Source of the DNA: Hormiphora californensis | Lineage: Eukaryota; Ctenophora; Tentaculata; Cydippida; Pleurobrachiidae | Assembly (NCBI GenBank): GCA_020137815.1 | Contig: CM035361.1 | Location: 3,769,167 to 3,833,166 of the forward strand | DNA length: 64,000 bases | Direction of reading: 5' to 3' | Part shown: positions 25,896 to 36,035 of the stretch, piece by piece | How positions within the stretch are numbered: the stretch's first letter is position 1 | Layout: each line of letters opens with the position of its first letter | Notes under the pieces: generated by a model | Database searches by the model: none | Told to the model about the DNA's origin: nothing | What the model saw: the letters and a program-made list of their open reading frames with translations, nothing else | Translations under genes and position numbers: made by a program

Positions 25896-27005
25896 GGTTG
25901 GTCATCACGATACCTTCTTATCGAGACCTTCCTTCAAAGAACACACCAACGGGGGACCTCCCCTTCTTTTGAGTGAGTAACCAACTAATAGTGGCTGACA
26001 TTTTGGCCAAAATGAGCTCAAAACGCTGACTTTTTGGCACAAAACTTTCTCGGGCTTCGCTGGCGCTCTGTCCGAAGTACATAATATGAAATTTGCACAA
26101 GAAAAATCGAGCAAGGTTTGCTTGCAATAAAGATTTCAAGAGACAATATCACTGAAAAGTTGCCCCCCCCCCCCCTCTTGAATAAAATCATTCCACCATC
26201 CCTGAGTCTTAAAAGGTTGCTTTGTATTGTATTTCACCAACTGTTCTGAAGATAATGATGATTCAAGTACACACGCCCACAATAGTGCCTTGATGTAATA
26301 AGGTCATTTCCGCTACTCCTTCATGCCATCAATTATGCGTATCTGATTAAAAATTTAAAGTGTAAAAAAGTGCAATTATATAGGATATAATTCGTGTAAT
26401 TATAAAATTAAGATTTCACTCATATATGACCATAATTACTTTGCATTTTTTTCTACGATTATCACTGCTGCAGCTCTTGTGCGTGGCTTTTTATTGAGCT
26501 TCAGTGAAACCTCGAATTACCGGAATCCTCGGGGGGGGGGGGGGGGGGGGGGATCAAGGGTGTATTTTGGGGGAAATTGGGATTCTGGCAAATCGAGGAG
26601 GTTTAACTGTACGTGGCATTACAATAGGCAATAGCATACATGTACGTGGCAGCCGAGACAAAAAAGTTGATTTTTATAAGTGGGACAATTAACAAATGAA
26701 AACAAATGGTAAAACCACTTGTTTTCATTTGTTTTTTGCTCTCGGTCCTGGATCGATTGAGCTCTCTCGTGTGAATCGACTACTCACATTAAGTGGGACA
26801 ATTAGTTTAGTCTAGTTGTCAATTTAAATCTAAGTCACAGATAATAACATCTGAAGTCACCAAACTGAATAAATCGTGATCGATTTGTAAACAATTTGTT
26901 GTTTGAATCACAACAAAAGTAATTTGGTTCGAACTTAATTAATTGCGTCCGATCATTGCGGGTCCGATATTGCATTCCCTTCGATTCTATCCATCCTATC
27001 GCTGC
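25896..27005. other. No confident gene; poly-G run
   Basis: A G-run of about 22 lies near 26530-26552. An inverted ACAAATGAAAACAAATGGT hairpin lies at about 26690-26740. A short open stretch after an acceptor-like site at 25896 was not accepted as an exon. Confidence 0.4.
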
Positions 27006-27009
27006 TCTT

Positions 27010-27014
<5 letters not shown>

Positions 27015-27041
<27 letters not shown>

Positions 27042-27350
27042 CGACCAAGAGAAGATGAGAGATGCAAAGAGAGAGAAGGAGGATGACTAAGAGAGAGAAA
27101 GAGAGAGAGGAGAGAGAGAGAGACGAGAGGACGAGAGAAGAGAGAGAGAGAAGAGAGAAGAGAGAATAGAGAGAGAGGCTAGCGCGAGCTCTCGCTCTCA
27201 GCGGCGCGCGCGCGCTCGTCGCTCGCGCGCTCCGCGAGCGCGGTCTCGCGCGACGTGCGCGCGTCGCGCGCGAGCGCTGCGCGCCGCGCGCATCGCGCGC
27301 GCGAGCGCGCGCGATCGCGTCTCTCGTCTCTCTCTCGCTCTCGCTCTCGC
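27015..27350. repeat. CT/GA tracts flanking a CG-dense block
   Basis: (CT)n at 27015-27041 and GA-rich DNA to about 27177 precede about 150 bp made largely of CGCG and GCGC words (27178-27320), followed again by CTCTCG repeats. Frames across it are repeat translations. Confidence 0.8.
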
Positions 27351-27617
27351 CTGCTGGAAACCTTAACATTATATCATATATGTTGGGGGAATATTAAATA
27401 TTTGTGAAAAATGGTTTCATCAGACAACTGTTTATATTTTTTTTCACTCAAGTACGAAGTCCGCGGACTAATTGTAAATAAATATCAATAATAGTCGCTC
27501 TTATTGCTCAACATACTAATTTTAGTAACATAAATATGGGATATTTTAGTATATACACCGACTGTTATCTCCATTAAATTAAATAAGACCTGGTGCTCAA
27601 GTTACCTTTAAAGTTTC

Positions 27618-27737
27618 GGTGAAGATTGTACCCTGAGATTTAAGGGAATAGCCGTCACTGAAATCTGAGATCTCAGGGTAAAATAGCCGTGCACTGGACC
27701 TGAGGTTCAGGCACGACTGTTTTCCCCCATTAGGACC
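27618..27737. repeat. Relic of the GTCGTGCCTGAACC repeat family
   Basis: CCTGAGATTTAAGGGAATAG and CTCAGGGTAAAATAGCCG are partly inverted and end in GGTTCAGGCACGACTGTTTT. The relic lies 50 bp upstream of the first channel exon. A fuller member lies at 54672-54885. Confidence 0.5.
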
Positions 27738-27787
27738 AATAATTATACCTAACACTGCTATTCCTCTCACCAGACAACACAGATCTG

Positions 27788-30700
27788 ATGTCTACACCAT
27801 GTCTATCAGACATAGACAACCGAGTGGCGTCTCAACCGTTTGTAGTTGTCGCCCTACCCCCACCACCGCCCCCCGAGGAAAGTGAAGGTACGTCCCTTCC
27901 CTCCCTCCCCTCTCTCTAACACCCTCCCTCTCCTCTCTCTCTCTCAACCGTTTGTATTTGTCGCCCTACCCCCACCACCTCCCCCTGAGGAAAGTGAAGG
28001 TACGTCGTGCACCATGGTAACCATGGTAACCATGGTAACATGCAGAGAGATTACTGACCAGTGTGACACACTGTCCTCGCTTTGAGTGAATCACACGAGA
28101 TTGAGAAAGTACACAAGAAAGAGTCGGTGTGATGCATTACTGCATCCCCAATATTGCACCGGCGGTTTAACTGTATCACACATAATACACCCATGTTACC
28201 CCCATGTTACCCCCATATTACCCCCCATGTTACTCCCAATGGGAGTCTCCCATGTTACCCGCATATTACCCCATATTAACCCCATATCACCCCCATATTA
28301 CCCCCACAATACCCCATATTACCACCATGTTACCCCCATTGTTATTTTTGTCAGGTTGTTTTGAAGCTTAGTCATCAATTTTACACCCATTTGTGACAGG
28401 GAAACACCTCATTATGAATACATAATGCAATAATTCTTGTTTTCAGGCTGTTTTGAGGAGCCGCCAGGATGTCTGAGAACACCAAGTCCTCCAGGGAGCG
28501 GCAGAGGAGGAGGGGGTCGGAGAAGCAGAAGCAGGTCTTCTAGGGTATGTGGCGAGGGAGGGAGTGGGTATTCTAGGGTATGTAGCGAGGGAGGGAGGGG
28601 GTATTCTAGGGTATGTAGCGAGGGAGGGAGGGGGTATTCTAGGGTATGTAGCGAGGGAGGGAGGGGGTATTCTAGGGTATGTAGCGAGGGAGGGAGGGGG
28701 TATTCTAGGGTATGTAGCGAGGGAGGGAGGGGGTATTCTAGGGTATGTAGCGAGGGAGGGAGGGGGTATTCTAGGGTATGTAGCGAGGGAGGGAGGGGGT
28801 ATTCTAGGGTATGTAGCGAGGGAGGGAGGGGGTATTCTAGGGTATGTAGCGAGGGAGGGAGGGGGTATTCTAGGGTATGTAGCGAGGGAGGGAGGGGGTA
28901 TTCTAGGGTATGTAGCGAGGGAGGGAGGGGGTATTCTAGGGTATGTAGCGAGGGAGGGAGGGGGTATTCTAGGGTATGTAGCGAGGGAGGGAGGGGGTAT
29001 TCTAGGGTATGTAGCGAGGGAGGGAGGGGGTATTCTAGGGTATGTAGCGAGGGAGGGAGGGGGTATTCTAGGGTATGTAGCGAGGGAGGGAGGGGGTATT
29101 CTAGGGTATGTAGCGAGGGAGGGAGGGGGTCTTCTAGGGTATGTAGCGAGGGAGGGAGGGGGTCTTCTAGGGTATGTAGCGAGGGAGGGAGGGGGTATTC
29201 TAGGGTATGTAGCGAGGGAGGGAGGGGGTATTCTAGGGTATGTAGCGAGGGAGGGAGGGGGTATTCTAGGGTATGTAGCGAGGGAGGGAGGGGGTCTTCT
29301 AGGGTATGTAGCGAGGGAGGGAGGGGGTATTCTAGGGTATGTAGCGAGGGATCAGGGCTATGACTCCAAGTCAGACTGTGTATTAATTGCACCAGACGAC
29401 TCCAATTAATTAATCGATTAAATAATAACATTAGTTACTTAATAATATTCCCTCTCTTCAGAGTCGGACCAGTTCAGCGGTGGCAGCGGATGCTAATGAG
29501 ACGAGGTTCTTCTGCATCATGAAGACAACATGGAAGGCGTTTTACGTAGCCGCCTGGGTAAATGAATCTATAATTATCCCTGAATGACGAATATTAATCA
29601 GTAATTGTCTTGTTTTAGTATAAGTGCGGTTCTATAGATCTATTATGATCCTTCTCGATCGATAAACTCCCCTTTTCTCCTTCTAACACCCTCTCCCCTT
29701 CTAACACCCTCCTCTTCCCCTCTCTCTGACACCCTCTCCCCTTTCTCTAACACCCTCTCTCTAACACCCTCCTCTCCTCTCTCTAACACCCTCTCCCCTT
29801 CTAACACCCTCTCTCCCTCCCCTCTCTCTCTAAGGGGGGGGGGCGGCTGAAGTTTTTGAAGTTTGAAGTTTTCCACCCTACTTTTTGAGTTTATCCGATC
29901 ACCCAACTGTCTGACTTCAAAAACTTCAGCCGCCCCCCCCCTCTCTCTAACACCCTCTCCCCTTCTAACGACTAACACCCTCTCCCCTTCTAACACCCTC
30001 TCTCTGACGCCCTCTCTCTAACACCCTCCCCTCTCTCTAACACCCTCCCCTCTCTCTAACACCCTCCCCCCTCCCCACTTCTAACACCCACCCTCTAACA
30101 CCCTCTCTCTAACACCCTGATCTCTCCCTTTATTCCAGGTTCCCAATTCTAACACCACCCCTCTCCTCTCTCTAACACCCTCCCCTCTCTCTCTAACACC
30201 TCTCTAACACCTTCCCCCTCTCTCTAACACCCTCCCTCCCCTCTCTCTAACACCCTCTCTCTAACACCCCTGTCTCTCTCACAGGTAGCAGCAGCGATCT
30301 ACTCCTTCCACAACATAACCATCTTCATCGGCCGGTACTTTGACCGACCCACCACCACCCAAATCACCTCGGTGGCACCTGTAAATGACGTCATAGACTT
30401 TCCCACAATCTCAATCTGCAACATGAACAATATTGAGAAATCCTTCCTCAGACTCAACCCCCTCCTTCACGAAGTTTGGAACCGGATCGAGGATGTCAAG
30501 TTGATTAATTGGAAGAATGAGAGTGTCCGAGAGATCGGATCTCTCACTTACCCTGATGTTTACAGTAAGAGTTTCAACTGGAAACACGTGGTTGACAGCT
30601 GTAAATACGGTGGGTTTAGGGACTGCGAGAATCTTCCCTATCATGACGATGAGCTGTTTGGGGAGTATGTTGGCTCCGCTGGCAAGTGCTACCTTTTCAA

Positions 30701-32355
30701 CCCCAAAGGTTCCATCTACTCCACCGGCATTGGAGAGAATGGGTGTTTCCGGTTCCTGGTTAACACCCACTCCAACGAGTACCTACCCCAGGTGGATGAG
30801 ATAGGTTATACGGTGGACATCCATCATTTCACGTTCTTCCAGGGCGGGAATAAGATTGAGATGTCACCGGGGTTCAAGTACAGGGTGGGAATAAAAAAGA
30901 GGATCCGAGAGGAGCTCCCGATTGAGGAGGGAGGGGAATGTGATCCGACCAAGGTGTCAAATAGCTATGGATCATATGACACTGCTACCTGTGAATACGA
31001 ATGTAGGGACAAGTACATTAATGCAACATGTGGGTGTGTGATGTCCGCACCACCAAATAATATACATGATTACAAAACGTGTACGATTAGGCAGATGCAG
31101 AACTGTGGATGGTTGGCGTACTACAATTTTGTTACTCGAGACGAGATTACCCCTCAGGTGAGAAATAAAATGTTAATGAAATGTTAATTAATTAGTTTAT
31201 TTAATTGATATTTTGTTTAGCCCATTTATTTTTACCACCCACCACCGCCCACTTCTCAGCCAAGCTCGTTTCTTCTAAAACCCCCCTCCCGGTACAAGCC
31301 CTCTAATTCCTCCCTCCCACAGCACCAACCCTCTAATTCCTCCCCCCTCCCACAGCACCAACCCTCTAATTCCTCCCTCCCACAGCACCAACCCTCTAAT
31401 TCCTCCCTCCCACAGCACCAACCCTCTAATTCCTCCCCCCTCCCACAGCACCAACCCTCTAATTCCTCCCTCCCACAGCACCAACCCTCTAATTCCTCCC
31501 TCCCACAGCACCAACCCTCTAATTCCTCCCCCCTCCCACAGCACCAACCCTCTAATTCCTCCCTCCCACAGCACCAACCGTCTAATTCCTCCCTCCCACA
31601 GCACCAACCCCTATTACCCCACCCCTCCCAGCACCAACCCTCTAATTCCTCCCCTCCCAGTACAAACCCTCTAATTCCTCCCACCCACAGCACCAACCCT
31701 CTAATTCCTCCCTCCCACAGCACCAACCCTCTAACACCCCTTCCCCAACCCACAGCACCAAGAGACGGATGATGACGAATACGCCCACGACCTCCTCAAC
31801 GAGGACGAAGGAGGTAACCCAGACCACCTTGTCGTTAACGAGAATGAGGTCCACACACGAGCATCCCAACCTCCTGACCCCACGACCCGACCAGAACAAC
31901 TTGCTACCACAACATGGCCACCCACATCCATGCCATTTGTTAGCGCTGATGACAAACTAAACTGTTCATCCTCCTGCCCGGTTCCCTGTCACAAGACATT
32001 CTTTGACATCATGGTGTCGACGTCAAAAATCTCAAAACGCTACGCCACCGCTCTGGCTAAGCAACTCCGCAGCCAGAAGAAAGACTCGAACGCGACAGCA
32101 GAGTATATCCTTAAAAACCACGTACTGATGGAGTTCTACATACAGGACATGTTCACGGAGAAAATAACTAATGTACCAGCATACGGACTATGGCATTTAT
32201 TGTCCGATATCGGAGGGGTGACTGGACTGTTCCTTGGAGCCAGCCTGTTTTCCTTTATTGTGTTTTTCAAAAGCTCGGTACTCCGCGTGTATCTGTATAT
32301 CAGAAACTCTGACGGACCCTGGAATGCGATAAAAAAGAATTTAAAGAAACCTTGA
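27788..32355 (+). CDS. DEG/ENaC family sodium channel subunit
   Basis: Plasma-membrane cation channel subunit; the family works as trimers. Exons: 27788-27887, 28447-28544, 29462-29557, 30285-31157, 31756-32355; all phases agree, about 588 aa. TM1 is about residues 90-115 (AAWVAAAIYSFHNITIFI). It is followed by the family post-TM1 motif as FPTISICN (137-144) and a large Cys-rich ectodomain (CEYECRDKYINATCGC; CSSSCPVPC at 459-467). TM2 is about 536-560 with the G-x-S selectivity motif GAS (550-552). An acidic, Thr/Pro-rich insert (390-447) precedes the last Cys cluster. The pre-TM1 His-Gly gating motif is absent. The start is tentative: the first exon follows an acceptor-like CTCACCAG (to 27771), so more 5' exons may exist. 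Ligand and ion preference cannot be told. Two introns carry minisatellites built from splice sites. Confidence 0.88.
27948..28003 (+). repeat. Duplicated fragment of the first channel exon
   Basis: The last ~55 bp of the first exon, from CAACCGTTTGTA to the donor GAAG|GTACGT, are repeated 112 bp downstream with a few substitutions. The copy keeps the donor but has a CT-run and no AG where an acceptor should be. Confidence 0.7.
28185..28345. repeat. CATATTACCCC repeat in channel intron 1
   Basis: About ten degenerate units of CCATGTTACCCC / CCATATTACCCC. Confidence 0.8.
28545..29344 (+). repeat. 33-bp minisatellite containing the 5' splice site of channel exon 2
   Basis: Twenty-four units of exactly 33 bp plus a partial one start at the donor GTATGT. 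Each unit ends TCTAGG and the next starts GTATGT, so every unit recreates the exon-2 donor TCTAGG|GTATGT. The frame of exon 2 reads through all units without a stop (VCSEGGRGYSR repeated). Long frames on both strands here are translations of the repeat. Confidence 0.95.
29640..30284. repeat. CTCTCTAACACCCTC repeats in channel intron 3
   Basis: Pyrimidine-rich units of about 13-16 bp fill most of the intron before the large exon 30285-31157. They are interrupted by a short hairpin element. Confidence 0.85.
29834..29940. mobile_element. Short G-ended hairpin element
   Basis: GGGGGGCGGCTGAAGTTTTT is mirrored by the right end. CTCTCTCTAA stands on both sides (29824-29833 and 29941-29950), so a target duplication of 8-10 bp is possible but cannot be told from the surrounding repeat. 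Confidence 0.55.
31290..31755 (+). repeat. 30/33-bp minisatellite containing the 3' splice site of the last channel exon
   Basis: About fifteen units of CACCAACCCTCTAATTCCTC followed by CCTCCCACAG (30 bp) or a 33-bp variant. Each unit ends with the acceptor CCCACAG and begins with CACCAA, exactly like the true acceptor and first bases of the last exon (CCCACAG|CACCAA at 31756). Confidence 0.93.
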
Positions 32356-32834
32356 CAGTTTGTCAGACGGTGTCTGAACTCTGAAATTAAATAATTAATT
32401 AACTAATTAACTAATTAATTAATTATCGTTATGCAGAGCTATCAGCGTGGTGTCTGACATATGATTTGGGAGATCGAGTGTTGTAAAGATCTTTGGGGTA
32501 TCTAGATCTATCGTGTGTGTATATAATAGTGTACACATATTGTTATATGTATCTATGTATGACCAAAGTATAGTTTGAAAATCAAATTCGTTCCAAAAAG
32601 TGGCCTTCTTAGTTTATATTAAAGCTTGACGTTTGATTTTCAAATTGTGGTATCAGCTTGTATTGAACATGAACCTGAACGATCTGTATATTTGCTGACA
32701 AGTCGTCCTTTATGTTTTTAATGTATTTCTAACAAAATATATACGTGTTTTTTATCTTCTTTATTTTTGGAAAAGGCGGGGACAACAGGTCAATGGTTGG
32801 GGCAAAATCGCATTTGCTGCTGACGTCCTCTATA

Positions 32835-33332
32835 ACAGGGTGTCCCACTGTCTTTGCGTGACCTGCGATTTTGGGTCATGACCGGGCTCCATTGAATTAA
32901 TCAAAACTCACCAAAAAATAGGTCAAAATGGTTCAAACAAAAACCAGTGTTCTAGAGAATTGTCAGGCGAACATTTTGGTTGCAAGATTGACGTTCCAAG
33001 TCTTACCAATCGTCAGATATATCGTCTTAAAGTCAAAAATACGTGTTCATGAAATCCGCATCATGAAACTTTGCATTTGTGAATTTTTCAAAACGTGAAC
33101 CCCGGTCTGATTTCATGAACACGTATTTTTGACTTTAAAACGATATATCTGACGATTGGTAAGACTTGGAAAGTCAATCTTGCAACCAAAATGTTCGCAG
33201 CTGACAATTCTCTAGAACACTGGTTTTTGTTAAAAGCATTTTGAGCTATTTTCCGATGAAATATGATCATTTTAATGGAGCCCGGTCATGACCCAAAATC
33301 GCAGGTCACGCAAAGACAGTGGGACACCCTGT
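32835..33332. mobile_element. ACAGGGTGTCCC foldback MITE (copy A)
   Basis: Inverted ends ACAGGGTGTCCCACTGTCTT continue as arms that meet near 33085. An orthologous copy lies at 46645-47142. The ends resemble Tc1/mariner-type CAGGGTGTCCC termini, but the left TA is not intact. Confidence 0.65.
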
Positions 33333-33494
33333 ACTATGTCAGCTAATTAGCGTATAGTACTCGACTGAACGGAATATAGTGATTAACACAGTGTGGCCGC
33401 GCGTTTGGTATCTCTCTGTATAGCACGCGTCTCGGTAATACCGATATAATACCAATTCTTGGTGTTCGGAAGAAATAGCGCTAATTAGCGGTGT

Positions 33495-33737
33495 TTAGTA
33501 TAGGAGTCTGGTCTGCCGTCTGGTATTTGGGATAAGTATTAAGTATTTATCCAGGGCAGGTTTCATTGCTTCCAGGGTCATCTTATTCTTGACCGTTGCT
33601 GGTACTGAGTTGAACAGCCCAATAGCGGAGGAAGTGCAGGCTTTAGGACTGTAACTCACCTGGGCATGTAAATTAGATCTATAGAGGGTCAAAAATACAT
33701 CACCCCGATATACCGGGCACCCCGATATACCGGGCAA
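33495..33737 (-). pseudogene. LINE reverse-transcriptase C-terminal relic (copy A)
   Basis: The 80-codon frame includes SSAIGLFNSVPATVKNKMTL then ALDKYLILIPNT. This resembles the common end of LINE RT ORFs (F..vP..v....fk..LD.yL..iPdt). There is no RT core nearby, so it is a 5'-truncated remnant. The copy at 49033-49277 has a 2-base insertion that breaks the frame. Confidence 0.4.
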
Positions 33738-34129
33738 AATGGCTTCCCTCGAGGATCCCGGTAAATCGGGGTGCGACTGCAGTAGTCCTAGAACTAGAAA
33801 CTCGATATGATAACAGTCCTGTACCTCTTTTTTTAAGTGTGTCGCACCAGGCGTCCAGGCACCTGATATGTCTTCAGAAACCAGCTAGAAGCTTTTATAT
33901 ATGTGTGTATGTGTGCAGTACGCCTTATTGTTCTTCTATGAAACTTCTATTTGAACAAAACATTGTTCAACTGCTCTGATCCTATACATGTATACAGTGG
34001 TACAATTTCCAGAATGGGATAATTCGTTTCACTTCCCATGTGCCATATTCACCATTCTAACATTTTTTTATTGATTTGATAATGGTGCGGAACACGTAAA
34101 CTTTGGTAGTATGGTAGTTAAGGTCGTGC

Positions 34130-35390
34130 GCACTTTTTGGCGCCATTTGGCGCCAAATTGGCGCCAAATTGGCGCCACGTGGCGCCACGTGGCGACTGCG
34201 CACTGCCGCCAATTTGGCGCCAAATTGGCGCCAAGTTGGCGGTTTTTTGGCGCCAAATGGCGCCACGTGGCGCCAATTGGCGCCACGTGGCGATTATAAA
34301 TCGCCAAGTGTTGGCGGTAATTGGCGGTACCGCCACGTGGCGATGCACATTTTTCTGGATAAACTGTGCCCACCGCCAAGTGGCGCCAAATTGGCGCCAA
34401 ATTGGCGCCAGGTATTTTTTAGTCTTGGCGCCAAATTGGCGCCAAATTAGCGCCACTTGGCGAGTGCGAACATTCAGAAGCGTAAATTAACCACATTTTT
34501 GTCGCCAACTTAGCGCCAACTTAGCGCCAAATTGGCGCAAAGTGCCAAACACCGCCAATTTGGCGCCAACTTAGCGCCAAATTGGCGATTGGCTACAAAT
34601 CGCCAATTTGGCGCTAAGTTGGCGCTAAGTGCCAAGCACCGCCAATTTGGCGCCAACTTAGCGCCAAATTGGCGATTTGTAGCCAATCGCCAATTTGGCG
34701 CTGAGTGCCAAGCACCGCCAAATTAGCGCCAAATTGGCGATTGGCTACAAATCGCCAAATTAGCGCCAACAATTTGGCGCTAAGTGCCAAGCACCGCCAA
34801 TTTGGCGCCAAATTGGCGGTGCTTGGCACTCAGCGCCAAATTGGCGATTGGCTACAAATCGCCAATTTGGCGCTAAGTTGGCGCCAAATTGGCGGTGCTT
34901 GGCACTTAGCGCCAACTTAGCGCCAAATTGGCGATTTGTAGCCAATCGCCAATTTGGCGCTAAGTGCCAAGCACCGCCAATTTGGCGCCAACTTAGCGCC
35001 AAATTGGGTAGTCCCGCCATGGCGGTAGTCAATCGCCACATGGCAAAATTTTGGCGCCAAACACGCCATATGGCGGTCGGGAGTGGCGCCACACCACGGG
35101 AGTGGTGCCATACATGCTCTGGCGGTACTTGGATGGCGGTGGCGTGTGGCGCCATTTGTTGAATATGGCGCCAACTTATGGCGCTAACAAAAAAACCGAT
35201 TTCTGGAGTGGCGCCACACCACTGGAGTGGCGCCACATTTTAAAAACTCTGGCGGTATGCAAGTGGTATGTGTGTGGCGCCAACCGTTGTCGTGGCGGTA
35301 GTCAAACGGCGCCACACATTAGCGCCACATTAATGGCGCCACATGATAATGGCGCCACATGATCATGTGGCGCCATATGGACATTGCCGA
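34130..35390. repeat. Dense TGGCGCCAAATTGGCG array
   Basis: About 1.25 kb is built of variants of the palindromic words TTGGCGCCAA, CGCCAATTTGGCG and GCCACGTGGC in both orientations. Open frames (APNWRQIGA and similar) appear on both strands because the words contain no stops. The array is present only downstream of copy A. Confidence 0.9.
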
Positions 35391-35559
35391 GAATGAGTCC
35401 TTCCGTGAGCGAATTTTTTGAAGTTGTCTGTGTCACCTACATAAGCCTGTCAAAACGTGTTTCGACATAGAACTCACTAGCGGCAAGCCAATTCCGGTTG
35501 TAAATTCTAGGTATAGGCCCCCTGAACATAAAAAACCAAAATGTCAGTCTCAATTATTT

Positions 35560-35800
35560 GGATTACCTACAACTATGGCTCATGCAACTATGGCTCATAA
35601 AATCTATGAGCCATAGATGCATGCAACTATGGCTCATAGATTTTATGAGCCATAGATGCATACAACTATGGCTCATAGAAATGTGATCTGATTAGGTTCT
35701 ATGAGCCAAAGCTAGTGAGAGTGAGTGACACGTGAGTGACACGTGAGTGACACGTGAGTGACACGTGAGTGACATGTGAGTGACACGTGAGTTTTCGAAT
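35560..35800. repeat. ATGGCTCATA hairpins and GTGAGTGACAC repeat
   Basis: CAACTATGGCTCAT alternates with its inverse ATGAGCCATAG (35570-35710). It is followed by six 11-bp GTGAGTGACAC units (about 35716-35792). Confidence 0.8.
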
Positions 35801-35935
35801 CATGTAATATTAAATGAGCACAAATGCAAACGATTTACATAATGATAAATCTAATATTACATAATTAAAATTACACTATCAGTTCATCTTGGATATAATG
35901 GTAAAAGGGGTCCTTCTTTGGACAGTCATTAGAGC

Positions 35936-36035
35936 NNNNNNNNNNNNNNNNNNNNNNNNNNNNNNNNNNNNNNNNNNNNNNNNNNNNNNNNNNNNNNNNN
36001 NNNNNNNNNNNNNNNNNNNNNNNNNNNNNNNNNNN
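35936..36035. other. Assembly gap (100 N)
   Basis: Exactly 100 N, the usual placeholder for a gap of unknown size. Confidence 1.

Larger units (their letters stand above)
31290..34110. repeat. Copy A of a duplicated segment
   Basis: This segment holds the last channel exon and 1.75 kb downstream. It recurs in the same order and orientation as 36790-38016, 44721-44881, 46574-47182 and 48908-49647. The two copies diverge abruptly after ACACGTAAACTTTGGTA. Copy A lacks the three insertions that separate the pieces of copy B. Confidence 0.85.

Noticed and set aside
25896-25976. Possible coding exon after TCTCCAG
   Set aside because: The frame is open, but the only donor (GA|GTAACC) is out of phase with the first channel exon and the peptide is not recognisable.
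28412-29431. Long open frames on both strands
   Set aside because: All are translations of the 33-bp minisatellite, whose length is divisible by three; only the exon 28447-28544 is supported as coding.
31256-31753. Minus-strand frame with EELEGWCCGR repeats
   Set aside because: Complement of the acceptor minisatellite.
34111-35362. Many frames of 60-158 codons rich in APNWRQ
   Set aside because: By-products of the TGGCGCC word array on both strands.
34130-35390. CRISPR-like array
   Set aside because: Repeats lack constant length and spacers, and the genome is plainly eukaryotic.
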